DNA of 64,000 bases from Eikenella longinqua (GCF_001648355.1 NZ_LXSL01000030.1:44448-108447), one strand, 5' to 3'; positions 16,040 through 25,274 are shown, numbered from the stretch's first letter. Translations and numbers: made by a program. Notes: a model not told the origin generated them from the letters alone.

Positions 16040-16213
16040 AGGCTACCTGAAAACGCAGCGCAGCGAAGTTTCTGCGAAGCTAAAACGCAGCGCAGCCGAG
16101 TTTCTGCGAAGCTAAAACCTGCGCTGCAACGGAGTTAAAATGAGCGGGGCGAATTTCGTTGAAACGCCAGCTTCGCCCAATCTCAAACAGCCCAACTGTT
16201 TTTCAGGTAGCCT
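16040..16213. repeat. DUS-bracketed tandem of the 32-base repeat
   Basis: Forward DUS 16040-16051 and reverse DUS 16202-16213 enclose two tandem 32-base units (16054-16085 and 16086-16117), each starting CGCAGCGCAG and ending GCTAAAA, and a worn third (16118-16140). It lies between copZ and copA. Confidence 0.8.
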
Positions 16214-16239
16214 CCACCACACACAAGAGGCCAAACGCC

Positions 16240-18408
16240 ATGCAACAAAAAGTCCGTTTCCAAATCGAAGGCATGACCTGTCAGGCTTGTGCTTCGCGCA
16301 TTGAAAAGGTATTGAATAAGAAGGATTTTGTCGAATCGGCGGGTGTGAATTTCGCCAGCGAGGAGGCGCAGGTCGTGTTTGACGGCAGCAAAACTTCCGC
16401 CGCCGACATCGCCAAAATCATCGAGAAGACGGGTTACGGTGCGAAGGAGAAGACGGAAGATGCGCTGCCGCAAGCCGAAGAAGCCGTACATATAGGCTGG
16501 CGGCTGTGGCTTCTGTTTGCCATCAATATTCCGTTCCTTATCGGTATGGCGGGGATGATGGTCGGTCGGCACGATTGGATGCTGCCGCCGTTGTGGCAGT
16601 TTGTGCTGGCAAGTGTGGTGCAGCTTTGGCTTGCCGTGCCGTTTTACAAAAGCGCGTGGGCGAGCATTAAGGGCGGGCTGGCGAATATGGACGTACTCGT
16701 TACCGTCGGCACGGTGTCGATTTACCTGTATTCCGTCTATATGCTGTTCCACCACCGCGCGATGGGGCACAGCGGCATGGCGCACGTTTATTTTGAAGCG
16801 GGCGTGATGGTCATCGGGTTTGTGTCGCTGGGCAAGTTTTTGGAACACCGCACCAAAAAATCCAGCTTAAACAGCCTGTCTTTGATGTTGAAACTCACGC
16901 CCGCGCAAGTGAACGTGCAGCGTGAAGGCGGGTGGAAACAGCTGCCCATCGACCAAGTGCAAATCGGCAACCTTATCCGCGCCAACCACGGCGAACGTAT
17001 CGCTGCCGATGGCATCATCGAAAGCGGCAGCGGCTGGGCAGACGAGAGCCACCTCACCGGCGAATCCAATCCCGAAGAGAAAAAAGCGGGCGGCAAAGTG
17101 TTGGCGGGCGCGCTGATGACCGAAGGCAGCGTGGTGTACCGTGCCACGCAGCTCGGCAGCCAAACCCTGCTCGGCGACATGATGAACGCGCTGTCCGAAG
17201 CGCAGGGCAGCAAAGCCCCGATTGCGCGTGTGGCGGACAAGGCGGCGGCGGTGTTCGTGCCGTCCGTCGTGGGCATCGCGCTTCTGACTTTCATTGCCAC
17301 TTGGCTGGTGAAAGGCGATTGGACGGTCGCGCTGATGCACGCCGTTGCCGTGCTGGTGATTGCCTGTCCGTGCGCGCTCGGTTTGGCAACGCCCGCTGCG
17401 ATTATGGTCGGCATGGGCAAAGCAGTGAAACACGGCATTTGGTTTAAAGACGCGGCGGCGATGGAAGAAGCTGCCCACGTCGATGCCGTCGTGTTGGACA
17501 AAACCGGCACGCTGACCGAGGGCAAACCGCAAGTCGCCGCCGTCTGGCTCGCACCCGAGGGCGGTTTGGACGAAGACGCTTTGTTCCGCACCGCCGCCGC
17601 CGTCGAACAGACCGCCGCCCACCCGCTCGCCCGCGCCATCGTCTCCGCCGCCCAAGCGCGCGGTTTGGACATTCCCGCCGCACAAAACGCGCAAACCGTT
17701 GTCGGCGCAGGCATTGCCGCCGAAGTTGAAGGGATAGGTTTGGTAAAAGCGGGCAAACTTGATTTTGCCGAATTAAGGCTACCTGAAAACCTTTCAGACG
17801 ACGTTTGGAACATCGCCACCATCGTCGCCGTATCTGTTGACGGCAAACCCGCAGGCGCGTTCGCACTCGCCGACGCGTTGAAAACCGACACCGCCGAAGC
17901 CATACGTCGTCTGAAAAAACATCATATCGACGTGTACATCATGAGCGGCGACAACCAAGGCACGGTCGGATACGTCGCCAAACAACTGGACATAGAACAC
18001 GCCTTCGGCAACATGAGTCCGCGCGACAAGGCCGCCGAAGTGCAGAAACTCAAAGCCGCAGGCAAAACCGTGGCAATGGTCGGAGACGGCATCAACGACG
18101 CGCCCGCGCTTGCCGCCGCCAACGTCAGCTTCGCCATGAAAGGCGGCGCGGACGTTGCCGAACACACCGCCTCCGCCACGCTGATGCAGCATTCGGTCAA
18201 CCAGCTCGCCGACGCGCTGCTGGTGTCGCAGGCGACTTTGAAAAACATCAAGCAAAACCTGTTTTTCGCCTTCTTCTACAATATCTTGGGTATCCCGCTC
18301 GCCGCACTCGGCTTCCTAAACCCCGTCATCGCAGGCGCGGCAATGGCGGCAAGCTCGGTTTCCGTGTTGGGCAATGCTTTAAGGTTGAAACGGGTGAAGA
18401 TTGACTGA
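16240..18408 (+). CDS. copA: Cu(I)-exporting P1B-type ATPase
   Basis: A 722-residue copper pump. Order of motifs: one N-terminal metal-binding domain (GMTCQACASR, about residues 11-20), membrane helices, actuator TGES (LTGESNPEEK), the transport site CPC in VIACPCALGLATPAA (about 375), phosphorylation site DKTGTLTEG (about 419), the HP motif (AAHPLARAIV) and GDGINDAPALA (about 614). It exports cytoplasmic Cu(I) with ATP. Codon use and DUS-like words (17793-17804, 17904-17915) look neisserial, and one Eikenella-type DUS is read in frame as RLPEN (17776-17787). Import from Neisseria is likely. The start has AGAGG upstream. Confidence 0.95.
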   Translation: MQQKVRFQIEGMTCQACASRIEKVLNKKDFVESAGVNFASEEAQVVFDGSKTSAADIAKIIEKTGYGAKEKTEDALPQAEEAVHIGWRLWLLFAINIPFLIGMAGMMVGRHDWMLPPLWQFVLASVVQLWLAVPFYKSAWASIKGGLANMDVLVTVGTVSIYLYSVYMLFHHRAMGHSGMAHVYFEAGVMVIGFVSLGKFLEHRTKKSSLNSLSLMLKLTPAQVNVQREGGWKQLPIDQVQIGNLIRANHGERIAADGIIESGSGWADESHLTGESNPEEKKAGGKVLAGALMTEGSVVYRATQLGSQTLLGDMMNALSEAQGSKAPIARVADKAAAVFVPSVVGIALLTFIATWLVKGDWTVALMHAVAVLVIACPCALGLATPAAIMVGMGKAVKHGIWFKDAAAMEEAAHVDAVVLDKTGTLTEGKPQVAAVWLAPEGGLDEDALFRTAAAVEQTAAHPLARAIVSAAQARGLDIPAAQNAQTVVGAGIAAEVEGIGLVKAGKLDFAELRLPENLSDDVWNIATIVAVSVDGKPAGAFALADALKTDTAEAIRRLKKHHIDVYIMSGDNQGTVGYVAKQLDIEHAFGNMSPRDKAAEVQKLKAAGKTVAMVGDGINDAPALAAANVSFAMKGGADVAEHTASATLMQHSVNQLADALLVSQATLKNIKQNLFFAFFYNILGIPLAALGFLNPVIAGAAMAASSVSVLGNALRLKRVKID

Positions 18409-18431
18409 TATGTTGGGCTGGATGGAGGAAG

Positions 18432-18443
18432 AGGTCGTCTGAA
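18432..18443 (+). repeat. Foreign-dialect DUS
   Basis: AGGTCGTCTGAA, a Neisseria (mucosa-type) uptake word, follows the copA stop. It supports a Neisseria origin of this block. Confidence 0.8.
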
Positions 18444-18487
18444 AGCATGGGCTTAAACGGAGTTAAACGGACGGAGCGGTTTTTATG

Positions 18488-18592
18488 TATAGTGGATGAA
18501 TAAAAATCAGGACAAGGCGACGAAGCCGCGGACAGTACAGGCAGTACGGCAAGGTGAGGCAACGCCGTACTGGTTTTTGTTCATCCACTATA
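18488..18592. repeat. Correia-like repeat element
   Basis: A 105-base element with TATAGTGGATGAA at one end and TTCATCCACTATA at the other. The interior has GGACAAGGCGACGAAGCCGC, a doubled CAGTAC word and AACGCCGTACTGG, all typical of short Correia elements. It sits between copA and the osmoprotectant transporter gene. Confidence 0.85.
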
Positions 18593-18631
18593 AATGCCGC
18601 TCCGACGCAGCAGCCCAAAGCCCGGCCGTTT

Positions 18632-18643
18632 TTCAGGTAGCCT
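18632..18643 (-). repeat. Single reverse DUS
   Basis: TTCAGGTAGCCT in the leader of the transporter gene that starts at 18690. Confidence 0.8.
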
Positions 18644-18689
18644 TTCTGTTATACTGCCTACACCCGCTTTCCAATATTATCAAACTCTT

Positions 18690-20216
18690 ATGCCCGATTT
18701 TCTCCCCGTTCCGCCCGCCGAGCTTTGGCAGGCGACGCTCGAACACCTCCGCCTCTCCCTGATTTCCCTGCTTTGCGCCGTTGCGCTTGCCGTGCCGCCT
18801 GCGGTATGGCTGGCAAACCGGCGGCGTTGGGCGGAAGGCGTTTTGCAAATCACCAATATCCTGCAAACCATCCCGTCGCTTGCCCTGCTCGGTCTGCTGA
18901 TTCCCTTTGTCGGCATCGGTTCGCCGCCGGTTTTGATTGCGCTGACGCTCTACGCCCTCTTGCCGATTTTCCAGAACACCTATCTGGGCTTGAGCCAAAT
19001 CGACCCCGCCGTCAAAGAAGCGCATACCGCGTTCGGCCTGTCGCGTTGGCAGGCATTGTGGCGCATCGAGCTGCCGATGGCGCTGCCCGCCATGATTTCC
19101 GGCATACGCACCGCGTCCGTCATGATAGTCGGCACGGCAACGCTCGCCGCCCTCATCGGCGCGGGCGGTTTGGGCAAATTGATACTGCTCGGCATAGACC
19201 GCAACAACATGGCGATGACCTTCACCGGCGCGCTGCTCTCAGCCCTGCTCGCCGTATCCGTCAGCGGACTGATCGGCATACTGCAAAAATCCAAACGCAG
19301 GCTGCCGATTACCGCCGTCCTGCTCGCCCTCATGATTGCACTCGGCTTCGCCCCGATGTTTCAGACGACCCCGTCCGCACAAAAAATCACCATCGCAGGC
19401 AAGCTCGGCAGCGAACCCGACATCCTCATCAATATGTACAAACAATTGATTGAAGAAAACAATCCGCGCATCCAAGTCGAGCTCAAACCCAATTTCGGCA
19501 AAACCTCGTTCCTGTTCAACGCCCTAAACAGCGGCGAAATCGACATCTATCCCGAGTTCACGGGTACAGTCCTCGAGAGTCTGGTTAAAGTTCCCGCCGA
19601 AGAGCAAAACCGCCGCCTTTCCCCCGAACAGACCTACCAAGCCGCCCGAACCCTGCTCGCGCAGCAGTTCAACCTGACCCTGCTGCCGCCTATGGCATAC
19701 CAAAACACCTACGCCCTTGCCGTGCGCCAAGACTACGCCGCCGCGCACAGTCTGAACAAAATATCCGACCTCAAACGCGTGCAAAACCAAATCCGCACAG
19801 GCTTCACCCTCGAATTTGCCGACCGCGCCGACGGCTACAAAGGGCTGCAACAGCACGGCATACGCTTCCCCCGCCTCTCCACGCTCGAACCCGCCCTGCG
19901 CTACACCGCGCTTGCCAACGGCAAAATCGACCTCATCGAAGCCTATTCCACCGACAGCGAACTGCGCCAATACCGCCTCGCCGTACTTTCAGACGACATC
20001 TCCCTCTTCCCCACCTACCAAGGCGCGCCGCTGATGAAAACCGGGTTTGCAGAACAACATTCCGACATCGTAAACGCATTGGACAAACTGGCAGGCAGAA
20101 TCAGCGAAGCAGAAATGATTGAAATGAACTACCGCGTGAAAGTCGGCGGCGAAACACCTGCCGACGTGGCGCGGGATTATTTGCAAAGAAACGGCTTGAT
20201 CGGCGGCGCAAGGTAA
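18690..20216 (+). CDS. Osmoprotectant ABC permease fused to binding protein
   Basis: A 508-residue fusion. Residues 1 to about 225 are an ABC permease of the OpuB/OpuC/ProW type, with several helices and the EAA-like loop (KEAHTAFGLSRWQALWRIELPMALPAM). From about residue 235 a periplasmic betaine/choline-binding domain follows (KITIAGKLGSEPDILINMYKQL; PNFGKTSFLFNAL; IDIYPEFTGTVLE). Such fusions import glycine betaine, choline or related solutes. The partner ATPase is encoded 2.6 kb downstream, past three unrelated genes. Partial Neisseria DUS words (TTCAGACGAC near 19365 and 19989) lie inside. The ATG at 18690 begins the first hydrophobic domain correctly. Confidence 0.9.
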   Translation: MPDFLPVPPAELWQATLEHLRLSLISLLCAVALAVPPAVWLANRRRWAEGVLQITNILQTIPSLALLGLLIPFVGIGSPPVLIALTLYALLPIFQNTYLGLSQIDPAVKEAHTAFGLSRWQALWRIELPMALPAMISGIRTASVMIVGTATLAALIGAGGLGKLILLGIDRNNMAMTFTGALLSALLAVSVSGLIGILQKSKRRLPITAVLLALMIALGFAPMFQTTPSAQKITIAGKLGSEPDILINMYKQLIEENNPRIQVELKPNFGKTSFLFNALNSGEIDIYPEFTGTVLESLVKVPAEEQNRRLSPEQTYQAARTLLAQQFNLTLLPPMAYQNTYALAVRQDYAAAHSLNKISDLKRVQNQIRTGFTLEFADRADGYKGLQQHGIRFPRLSTLEPALRYTALANGKIDLIEAYSTDSELRQYRLAVLSDDISLFPTYQGAPLMKTGFAEQHSDIVNALDKLAGRISEAEMIEMNYRVKVGGETPADVARDYLQRNGLIGGAR

Positions 20217-20250
20217 TCAAGCCGGACTGCCTGAAAACGGAGCTTCCGAA

Positions 20251-20304
20251 GAAAGCGGAGTTTCTGCGAGGCTAAAAATACCCAATCCGTTTTTCAGGTA
20301 GCCT
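20251..20304. repeat. Worn 32-base repeat with reverse DUS
   Basis: A degraded copy of the CGAAGTTTCTGCGAAGCTAAAA repeat type (20251-20278) is followed by TTCAGGTAGCCT (20293-20304). The forward partner is degenerate (GACTGCCTGAAAA). Confidence 0.55.
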
Positions 20305-20360
20305 GTTGCGTCCGGCCTGCCGGAAAATCACTCCATCCAAGCCCATTCAAGGAGTCTCAC

Positions 20361-20888
20361 ATGACCACCTATCCCAATTTACTGGTTGATACCTGCAACC
20401 GCGCCTACGAACGCTTCGTCCGCGCTTTTGACGGCGTGAGCGCAGAGCAGGCGAACGCCTTTCCCGCCGCAGGCAGCGCGCCGCAAATCAAATCGATGGC
20501 ATGGCTGGCGTGGCACACCGCCCGCGAGCTGGATTTCCAGATTGCCGCCCTAAACGGCACCTCCCCGCTGTGGCACAGCCAAGGCTGGAAAGACCGCTTC
20601 CCCTTCGCTGTAGCCGACGACGAGCAAGACTGGCGGCACACGCTCGAACAGGCGCAACGCATCCGCACCGGCAACACCGGCACACTGCTGGGCTACCTGA
20701 AAGCCGCCACCGACGCAGCGGCGGCCTATATCGCCAAACTGCGCGAAACCGAACTCGACGACATCGTGGACGAAAACTGGACACCGCCCGTTACTCGCGG
20801 TGTGCGTTTGGTTTCTATCATCGACGACGCGGTCATGCACTCGGGGCAGGTGTTTTACGCCAGACGGCTGCTGGGTTTGAGCGATTAA
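20361..20888 (+). CDS. DinB-family protein
   Basis: A 175-residue four-helix-bundle protein of the DinB/YfiT-like superfamily. Metal-ligand histidines appear in WLAWHTARELDFQ and near the end in DDAVMHSGQVFYARRLLGL, which match the family. Members include metal-dependent thiol S-transferases that act with mycothiol or bacillithiol, and many without a known substrate. AAGGAG precedes the start. A DUS variant (20690-20701) is read in frame as GYLKA. It is followed at 42 bases by an oxidoreductase gene, so the two may form a unit. Confidence 0.83.
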   Translation: MTTYPNLLVDTCNRAYERFVRAFDGVSAEQANAFPAAGSAPQIKSMAWLAWHTARELDFQIAALNGTSPLWHSQGWKDRFPFAVADDEQDWRHTLEQAQRIRTGNTGTLLGYLKAATDAAAAYIAKLRETELDDIVDENWTPPVTRGVRLVSIIDDAVMHSGQVFYARRLLGLSD

Positions 20889-20930
20889 ACGGATTACCCT
20901 GCCCACCCATCCCATAGAAAAGGAATCGCC

Positions 20931-21884
20931 ATGAAAGCCATCGTCATCCGCCAAGCCGGCGGGCCGGAGCAACTGGTTTACCAAGACGTGCCGCTGCCTG
21001 AAATCAAAGACGGCTGGTCGTTGTTGAAAATCAAAGGCTTCGGCATCAACCATTCCGAAATTTTCACGCGCGAAGGCAAATCGCCGTCCGTGCAGTTCCC
21101 GCGCATTTTAGGCATCGAATGCGTGGGCGAAGTGGTGCAGAGTTCCACGCCCGCGCTGGCGGTCGGGCAGAAGGCGGTTTCCATTATGGGCGAAATGGGG
21201 CGTGCTTTTGACGGCAGCTACGCCGAATACGTTTTGCTGCCCAACGAGCAGATTTACCCCGTCCGCACCGATTTGGACTGGACGACCCTCGCCGCGATTC
21301 CCGAAACCTACTACACCGCGTTCGGTTCGTTGCAGCAGCTTCGCATCGCGCCGCAAGACCGCGTGCTGGTACGCGGCGCAGGAAGCGGCGTGGGCGTGGC
21401 GTTTGCCCGATTGCTCAAAGCGCAGTTTCCGCATACCGTGTTGCACGGCTCGACGCGCCATCCTGCCAAATCCGCCCGTTTGCTGGCGGTCGGATTCGAC
21501 GAAACCGTTATCGAAACAGACGGCAGGCTGCAAACCGACCAAAGCTACGACAAAATTTTGGAACTGGTAGGGCCGGCAACCCTGCGCGATTCTTTCGCCC
21601 ACATCAACGAATACGGCATCGTCTGCAACACGGGGCAGCTCGGCAACGTCTGGGGCGTGAACGATTTTGACCCGATTATGGAACTCAAAAACAACAGCTA
21701 TCTCACCGCGTTTTATTCGGGCAATGTGTCGCAAGCCAAGCTGGACGCGCTTTTTGAGCATATCCGCCGGTTTGACGTGAAAATTTTGATTGAACGCGTA
21801 TTCACGCTGGAACAAGTCCCCGAAGCGCACCGCTTCCTGCAAAGCGCGGAAGGGTTTGGAAAAGTGGTGGTGGTGAACGGATGA
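20931..21884 (+). CDS. Quinone-oxidoreductase-type MDR protein
   Basis: A 317-residue medium-chain dehydrogenase/reductase. The GroES-like N-terminal half (MKAIVIRQAGGPEQL, then GFGINHSEIFTREG) has no catalytic zinc cysteine, as in the quinone reductase and enoyl reductase branch. The cofactor half has VLVRGAGSGVGVAFARLLKAQ, a Rossmann glycine motif, and ends with the typical LEQVPEAHRFLQSAEGFGKVVV. It should use NADPH to reduce quinones or enones. AAAAGGAATCGCC precedes the ATG. Confidence 0.88.
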   Translation: MKAIVIRQAGGPEQLVYQDVPLPEIKDGWSLLKIKGFGINHSEIFTREGKSPSVQFPRILGIECVGEVVQSSTPALAVGQKAVSIMGEMGRAFDGSYAEYVLLPNEQIYPVRTDLDWTTLAAIPETYYTAFGSLQQLRIAPQDRVLVRGAGSGVGVAFARLLKAQFPHTVLHGSTRHPAKSARLLAVGFDETVIETDGRLQTDQSYDKILELVGPATLRDSFAHINEYGIVCNTGQLGNVWGVNDFDPIMELKNNSYLTAFYSGNVSQAKLDALFEHIRRFDVKILIERVFTLEQVPEAHRFLQSAEGFGKVVVVNG

Positions 21885-21954
21885 ACCTGCTGCCTGCTGC
21901 CTGAAAATGTCGTCTGAAAACCGCCTCCAACCCTCCCTCCCCAAAACCCCTTTT

Positions 21955-21966
21955 TTCAGGTAGCCT
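21955..21966 (-). repeat. Reverse DUS after the MDR gene
   Basis: TTCAGGTAGCCT. Just upstream lies ATGTCGTCTGAA (about 21908-21919), a near-Neisseria DUS, so two dialects share this short gap. Confidence 0.7.
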
Positions 21967-22000
21967 TTATCTATCCGTTCCATCACACAAGGAAAACCCC

Positions 22001-22861
22001 ATGAACATCGCCATCACCGGCGCAAGCGGCAATATCGGCGGCATGGTCGCCCGCCATTTGAGCGCACTCGGACTGCCGCTTGTCCTTCCCTTGCGTAACC
22101 CCGCCAAAGCCCCCGACCTGCCCGACTGCGAAGCGCGCCGCTTTGCCTACGGCGATTACGCCCTTGCCAAACAGGCATTGGACGGCACTGACGTATTGTT
22201 TATGGTGTCCGCCGCCGAAAGCCCGACGCGCGAGCAGGAGCATTTGACCTTGGTCCGCGCCGCCGCAGATGCGGGCGTGGGGCATTTGGTGTACCTCTCG
22301 TTTGCAGGCGCAAGCCCGCACAGCACCTTCACGCTGGCGCGCACCCATGCTGTTACCGAAGAAGCAATCCGGCAAACCGCCATGCGCCACACCTTCCTGC
22401 GCGACAATTTTTACAGCGAAATGATGGCAACCATTGCCGATGCCGGCGGCACGATTGCCGGCCCCGCCGCCGACGGGCGCGTTGCCTGCGTTTCACAGCG
22501 CGACGTCGCCCAAGCGGCGGCAAACGTCATCGCCGACATCGTGCGCGGCAGCGGGCAACACGACAACCAAACCTACACCCTGACCGGCTCCCAATCCTTA
22601 AACTTCGCCGAAATCGCCGCCGCCTTAACCGAAATCACCGGTAAACCGCACCGTTACCGCAACGAAACCGTGGAAGAAGCCTTCGCCAACCGCCGCCGCG
22701 ACTACCCCGACACACCCGACTGGCAAATCGAAGCCTGGGTTTCCACCTACACCGCCATTGCCCAAGGCGAGCTTGCCGCCGTTTCAGACGACCTTAGCCG
22801 ACTGTTGGGACACGCGCCGCGCAGCTTTGCCGAAACCGCAAAGGAAATTTATGCAGCCTGA
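22001..22861 (+). CDS. NmrA-like NAD(P)-binding protein
   Basis: A 286-residue atypical short-chain dehydrogenase of the NmrA/QOR2 type. The N-terminal nucleotide motif is present (ITGASGNIGGMVARHL), then LFMVSAAESPTREQEHL and a C-terminal substrate half (RYRNETVEEAFANRR). These proteins bind NADP and reduce quinones or sense redox state. A Neisseria-type DUS (TTCAGACGACCT, 22783-22794) is read within the gene near its 3' end. The reading frame overlaps the ABC ATPase start by 11 bases, which implies translational coupling. Confidence 0.88.
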   Translation: MNIAITGASGNIGGMVARHLSALGLPLVLPLRNPAKAPDLPDCEARRFAYGDYALAKQALDGTDVLFMVSAAESPTREQEHLTLVRAAADAGVGHLVYLSFAGASPHSTFTLARTHAVTEEAIRQTAMRHTFLRDNFYSEMMATIADAGGTIAGPAADGRVACVSQRDVAQAAANVIADIVRGSGQHDNQTYTLTGSQSLNFAEIAAALTEITGKPHRYRNETVEEAFANRRRDYPDTPDWQIEAWVSTYTAIAQGELAAVSDDLSRLLGHAPRSFAETAKEIYAA

Positions 22862-23699
22862 ACGCATCCCGCTGATAGAGTTCAAAAACGTCAGCAAGCT
22901 CTACGAAAACCGCGCCGCCGTCAGCAATCTCAACCTTACCATTTATCAAGGCGAATTTTTCGTCTTGGTCGGCGGCAGCGGCAGCGGCAAATCCACCACA
23001 TTGCGCATGATTAACGCGCTGACCGAGCCGACCGACGGCGACGTCTATTTCAACGGCAGGCGCATCAAAGACTACGATATCCGCCCCCTGCGCCACCGAA
23101 TCGGCTACGTCTTGCAGCAAATCGCCCTGTTCCCCACCATGACCGTGCGGCAGAATATCGAGCTGATGCCCGACATCTTGGGCTGGAGCAAACCGCAGCG
23201 CACCGCCCGCGCCAACGAACTGCTCGAGCTGGTCAGAATGCCGCCCGACACCTACCTCGACCGCTACCCGCACGAACTCTCCGGCGGCGAACAGCAGCGT
23301 ATCGGCATCCTTCGCGCCATCGCCGCCAAACCCGACATCCTCCTGATGGACGAACCCTTCTCCGCCCTCGACCCGCTCGCCCGCGCCTCCCTTCAGGAAA
23401 CCGTATCCCTGATTCACAAAAAACTCGGCACGACCATCGTCTTCGTTACCCACGACATGAACGAAGCCGCCAAACTCGCCTGCCGCATCGGCGTCATGCA
23501 CGAAGGCAGGCTCGTGCAGGTCGGCACGCCCGACCAAATCCGAAACACCCCTGCCGACAGCTACGTCCGCTCCCTCTTCGGCGCGGCGGCGCAACAGCCT
23601 GCCGATTCCGCCGAAGCCGTTATCGAACGCTACCTCAATTTGGATGCCAACGGCAAAGCGCGGGTGCGGGCATATTTGGAACAGGGCGGCGGGCGCTGA
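22851..23699 (+). CDS. Osmoprotectant ABC transporter ATPase
   Basis: A 282-residue ATPase of the ProV/OpuCA kind. Walker A is GGSGSGKST, Q-loop VLQQIALFP, signature LSGGEQQR, Walker B ILLMDEPFSALD and switch histidine in VTHDM. It should energise the permease-binding fusion encoded at 18690-20216. No C-terminal CBS pair is visible, in contrast to ProV. The start at 22851 lies inside the end of the preceding gene with AAGGAAATTT before it. Confidence 0.92.
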   Translation: MQPERIPLIEFKNVSKLYENRAAVSNLNLTIYQGEFFVLVGGSGSGKSTTLRMINALTEPTDGDVYFNGRRIKDYDIRPLRHRIGYVLQQIALFPTMTVRQNIELMPDILGWSKPQRTARANELLELVRMPPDTYLDRYPHELSGGEQQRIGILRAIAAKPDILLMDEPFSALDPLARASLQETVSLIHKKLGTTIVFVTHDMNEAAKLACRIGVMHEGRLVQVGTPDQIRNTPADSYVRSLFGAAAQQPADSAEAVIERYLNLDANGKARVRAYLEQGGGR

Positions 23700-23882
23700 A
23701 GGCTACCTGAAACTGCGGCTTGGGCTTGCCCAATATTTTTCACTGCGCAGCAACCCGTTTTCAGGTAGCCTGTTTCCCCAAAGGCTACCTGAAACACCCG
23801 CCTCAACGGAATGAAACAAAGCGCCAACAAAACGCCAAGCCTTTTTTCAGGTAGCCTTCCCCGCCCACCCAGGCTACCTGAA
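23700..23882. repeat. Cluster of five DUS copies
   Basis: Copies at 23700-23711 (+), 23760-23771 (-), 23782-23793 (+), 23846-23857 (-) and 23871-23882 (+). The first pair begins at the last base of the ATPase stop region and can terminate that gene. Confidence 0.8.
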
Positions 23883-23982
23883 ACCGGCTCCCGCACAGAC
23901 CAACCCTTCCGCCGATTTGCACAACCCCGCCCCCACCCGTTAGCATTACGCCTTCCCCTTCCCTCTTCAAAAAGGACATCCC

Positions 23983-25080
23983 ATGAGCAAAACCCTCCCC
24001 CTGCACGCCGACACCGTCGGCAGCTATCTGCGCACCGCCGCGCTCAAACAAGCCCGCGCCGACTTTGCCGCAGGCAAAATCAGCCGCGAAGCGCTTACCC
24101 GCGTGGAAGACCAAGAAATCGCCAAACTGGTGCAAGACCAGCTTGATGCCGGCATCCAAATCATCACCGATGGTGAATTCCGCCGCTCGTGGTGGCACAT
24201 CGACTTTCTCGAAAACCTCAACGGCATCGAAGGATTCATCCCCGAGCAGGCCTACGCCTTCAAAGACACCGAAGTCCGCAAATACAACACCCGCTGCAAC
24301 GGCAAAGTATCGTGGAATCCAAACCACCCGTTTATCCAACATTATCAATCGCTTGAAAAAATCGTGGGCGGGCGCGGCATTGTGAAATACACCATCCCCA
24401 GCCCCAACCAACTGATGTATCCGTTTATTTGGGATACCGGCGTGTATGAAAGCAAACAGGCCTTTGCCGAAGACGTGCGCCAAACCTACAAAGATGCCAT
24501 CCGCGCCTTTTATGACGCCGGCTGCCGCTACCTGCAAATCGACGACGTGTATTGGGGCACGCTGTGCAACAACTACGGCAAGCCCGATTTCGATTTTGAA
24601 GACAGCAAACGCTACGCGCTGGAAAACGTGCAGGCCATTCTGGCCGACAAACCCGCCGGCATGACCATCACCACCCACGTTTGCCGCGGCAACTACAAAT
24701 CGTCCTACCTTTTGAGCGGCGCCTACGACCCCGTGGCTCCCGATTTGTTCGGCAAAACCGCGTATGACGGCTATTTCCTCGAATACGACAACGAGCGCAG
24801 CGGCGGCTTCGAGCCCCTGAAATATTTCAACGACAACCCGCACAAAGGCCGCATCGTGCTGGGCTTGATTACTTCCAAATTCCCCGAGCTGGAAGACAAA
24901 GCCGCCGTGAAAGCGCGCATTGCCGAAGCCGCCCAAATCGTGCCGCTGGAACAACTGGCCTTGAGCCCGCAATGCGGTTTTGCCTCCACCGAGGAAGGCA
25001 ACATCATGACCGAAGCGCAGCAGTGGGCGAAAGTGCGGCTGGTGGAAGAAATCGCCAAAGAAGTGTGGGGCGAAGACTGA
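23983..25080 (+). CDS. YxjG/YxjH-type methionine synthase-like protein
   Basis: A 365-residue protein similar to the catalytic half of cobalamin-independent methionine synthase (MetE). It starts with the family phrase HADTVGSYLRTAALKQAR and has the zinc/homocysteine features DGEFRRSWWHIDF, IDDVYWGTLC, THVCRGNYKS and SPQCGFAST, where the last cysteine is the likely zinc ligand. YxjG-like proteins lack the MetE N-terminal half and transfer a methyl group to homocysteine or related thiols. AAAAAGGACATCCC supports the start. It is a single gene between DUS clusters. Confidence 0.88.
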   Translation: MSKTLPLHADTVGSYLRTAALKQARADFAAGKISREALTRVEDQEIAKLVQDQLDAGIQIITDGEFRRSWWHIDFLENLNGIEGFIPEQAYAFKDTEVRKYNTRCNGKVSWNPNHPFIQHYQSLEKIVGGRGIVKYTIPSPNQLMYPFIWDTGVYESKQAFAEDVRQTYKDAIRAFYDAGCRYLQIDDVYWGTLCNNYGKPDFDFEDSKRYALENVQAILADKPAGMTITTHVCRGNYKSSYLLSGAYDPVAPDLFGKTAYDGYFLEYDNERSGGFEPLKYFNDNPHKGRIVLGLITSKFPELEDKAAVKARIAEAAQIVPLEQLALSPQCGFASTEEGNIMTEAQQWAKVRLVEEIAKEVWGED

Positions 25081-25175
25081 TGCGCACACCAAAACAGCAG
25101 GCTCGCCCTGCTGTTTTTTGCGCCCCGGCCGATGCGGATATTTTGCCGGGCAGAAACTTTGTTGAAGCCCACATT

Positions 25176-25256
25176 TTCAGGTAGCCTTCATCCGCCGTGC
25201 CAAAGGCTACCTGAAAAATAAGCCGCCTTCCCGCCATCCTGATTTTCAGGTAGCCC
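25176..25256. repeat. Three DUS copies
   Basis: Reverse DUS 25176-25187, forward DUS 25204-25215, and a reverse variant ending CCC at 25245-25256. They form alternative hairpins behind the MetE-like gene. Confidence 0.65.
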
Positions 25257-25274
25257 CGCATAAGGAGCCAATCC

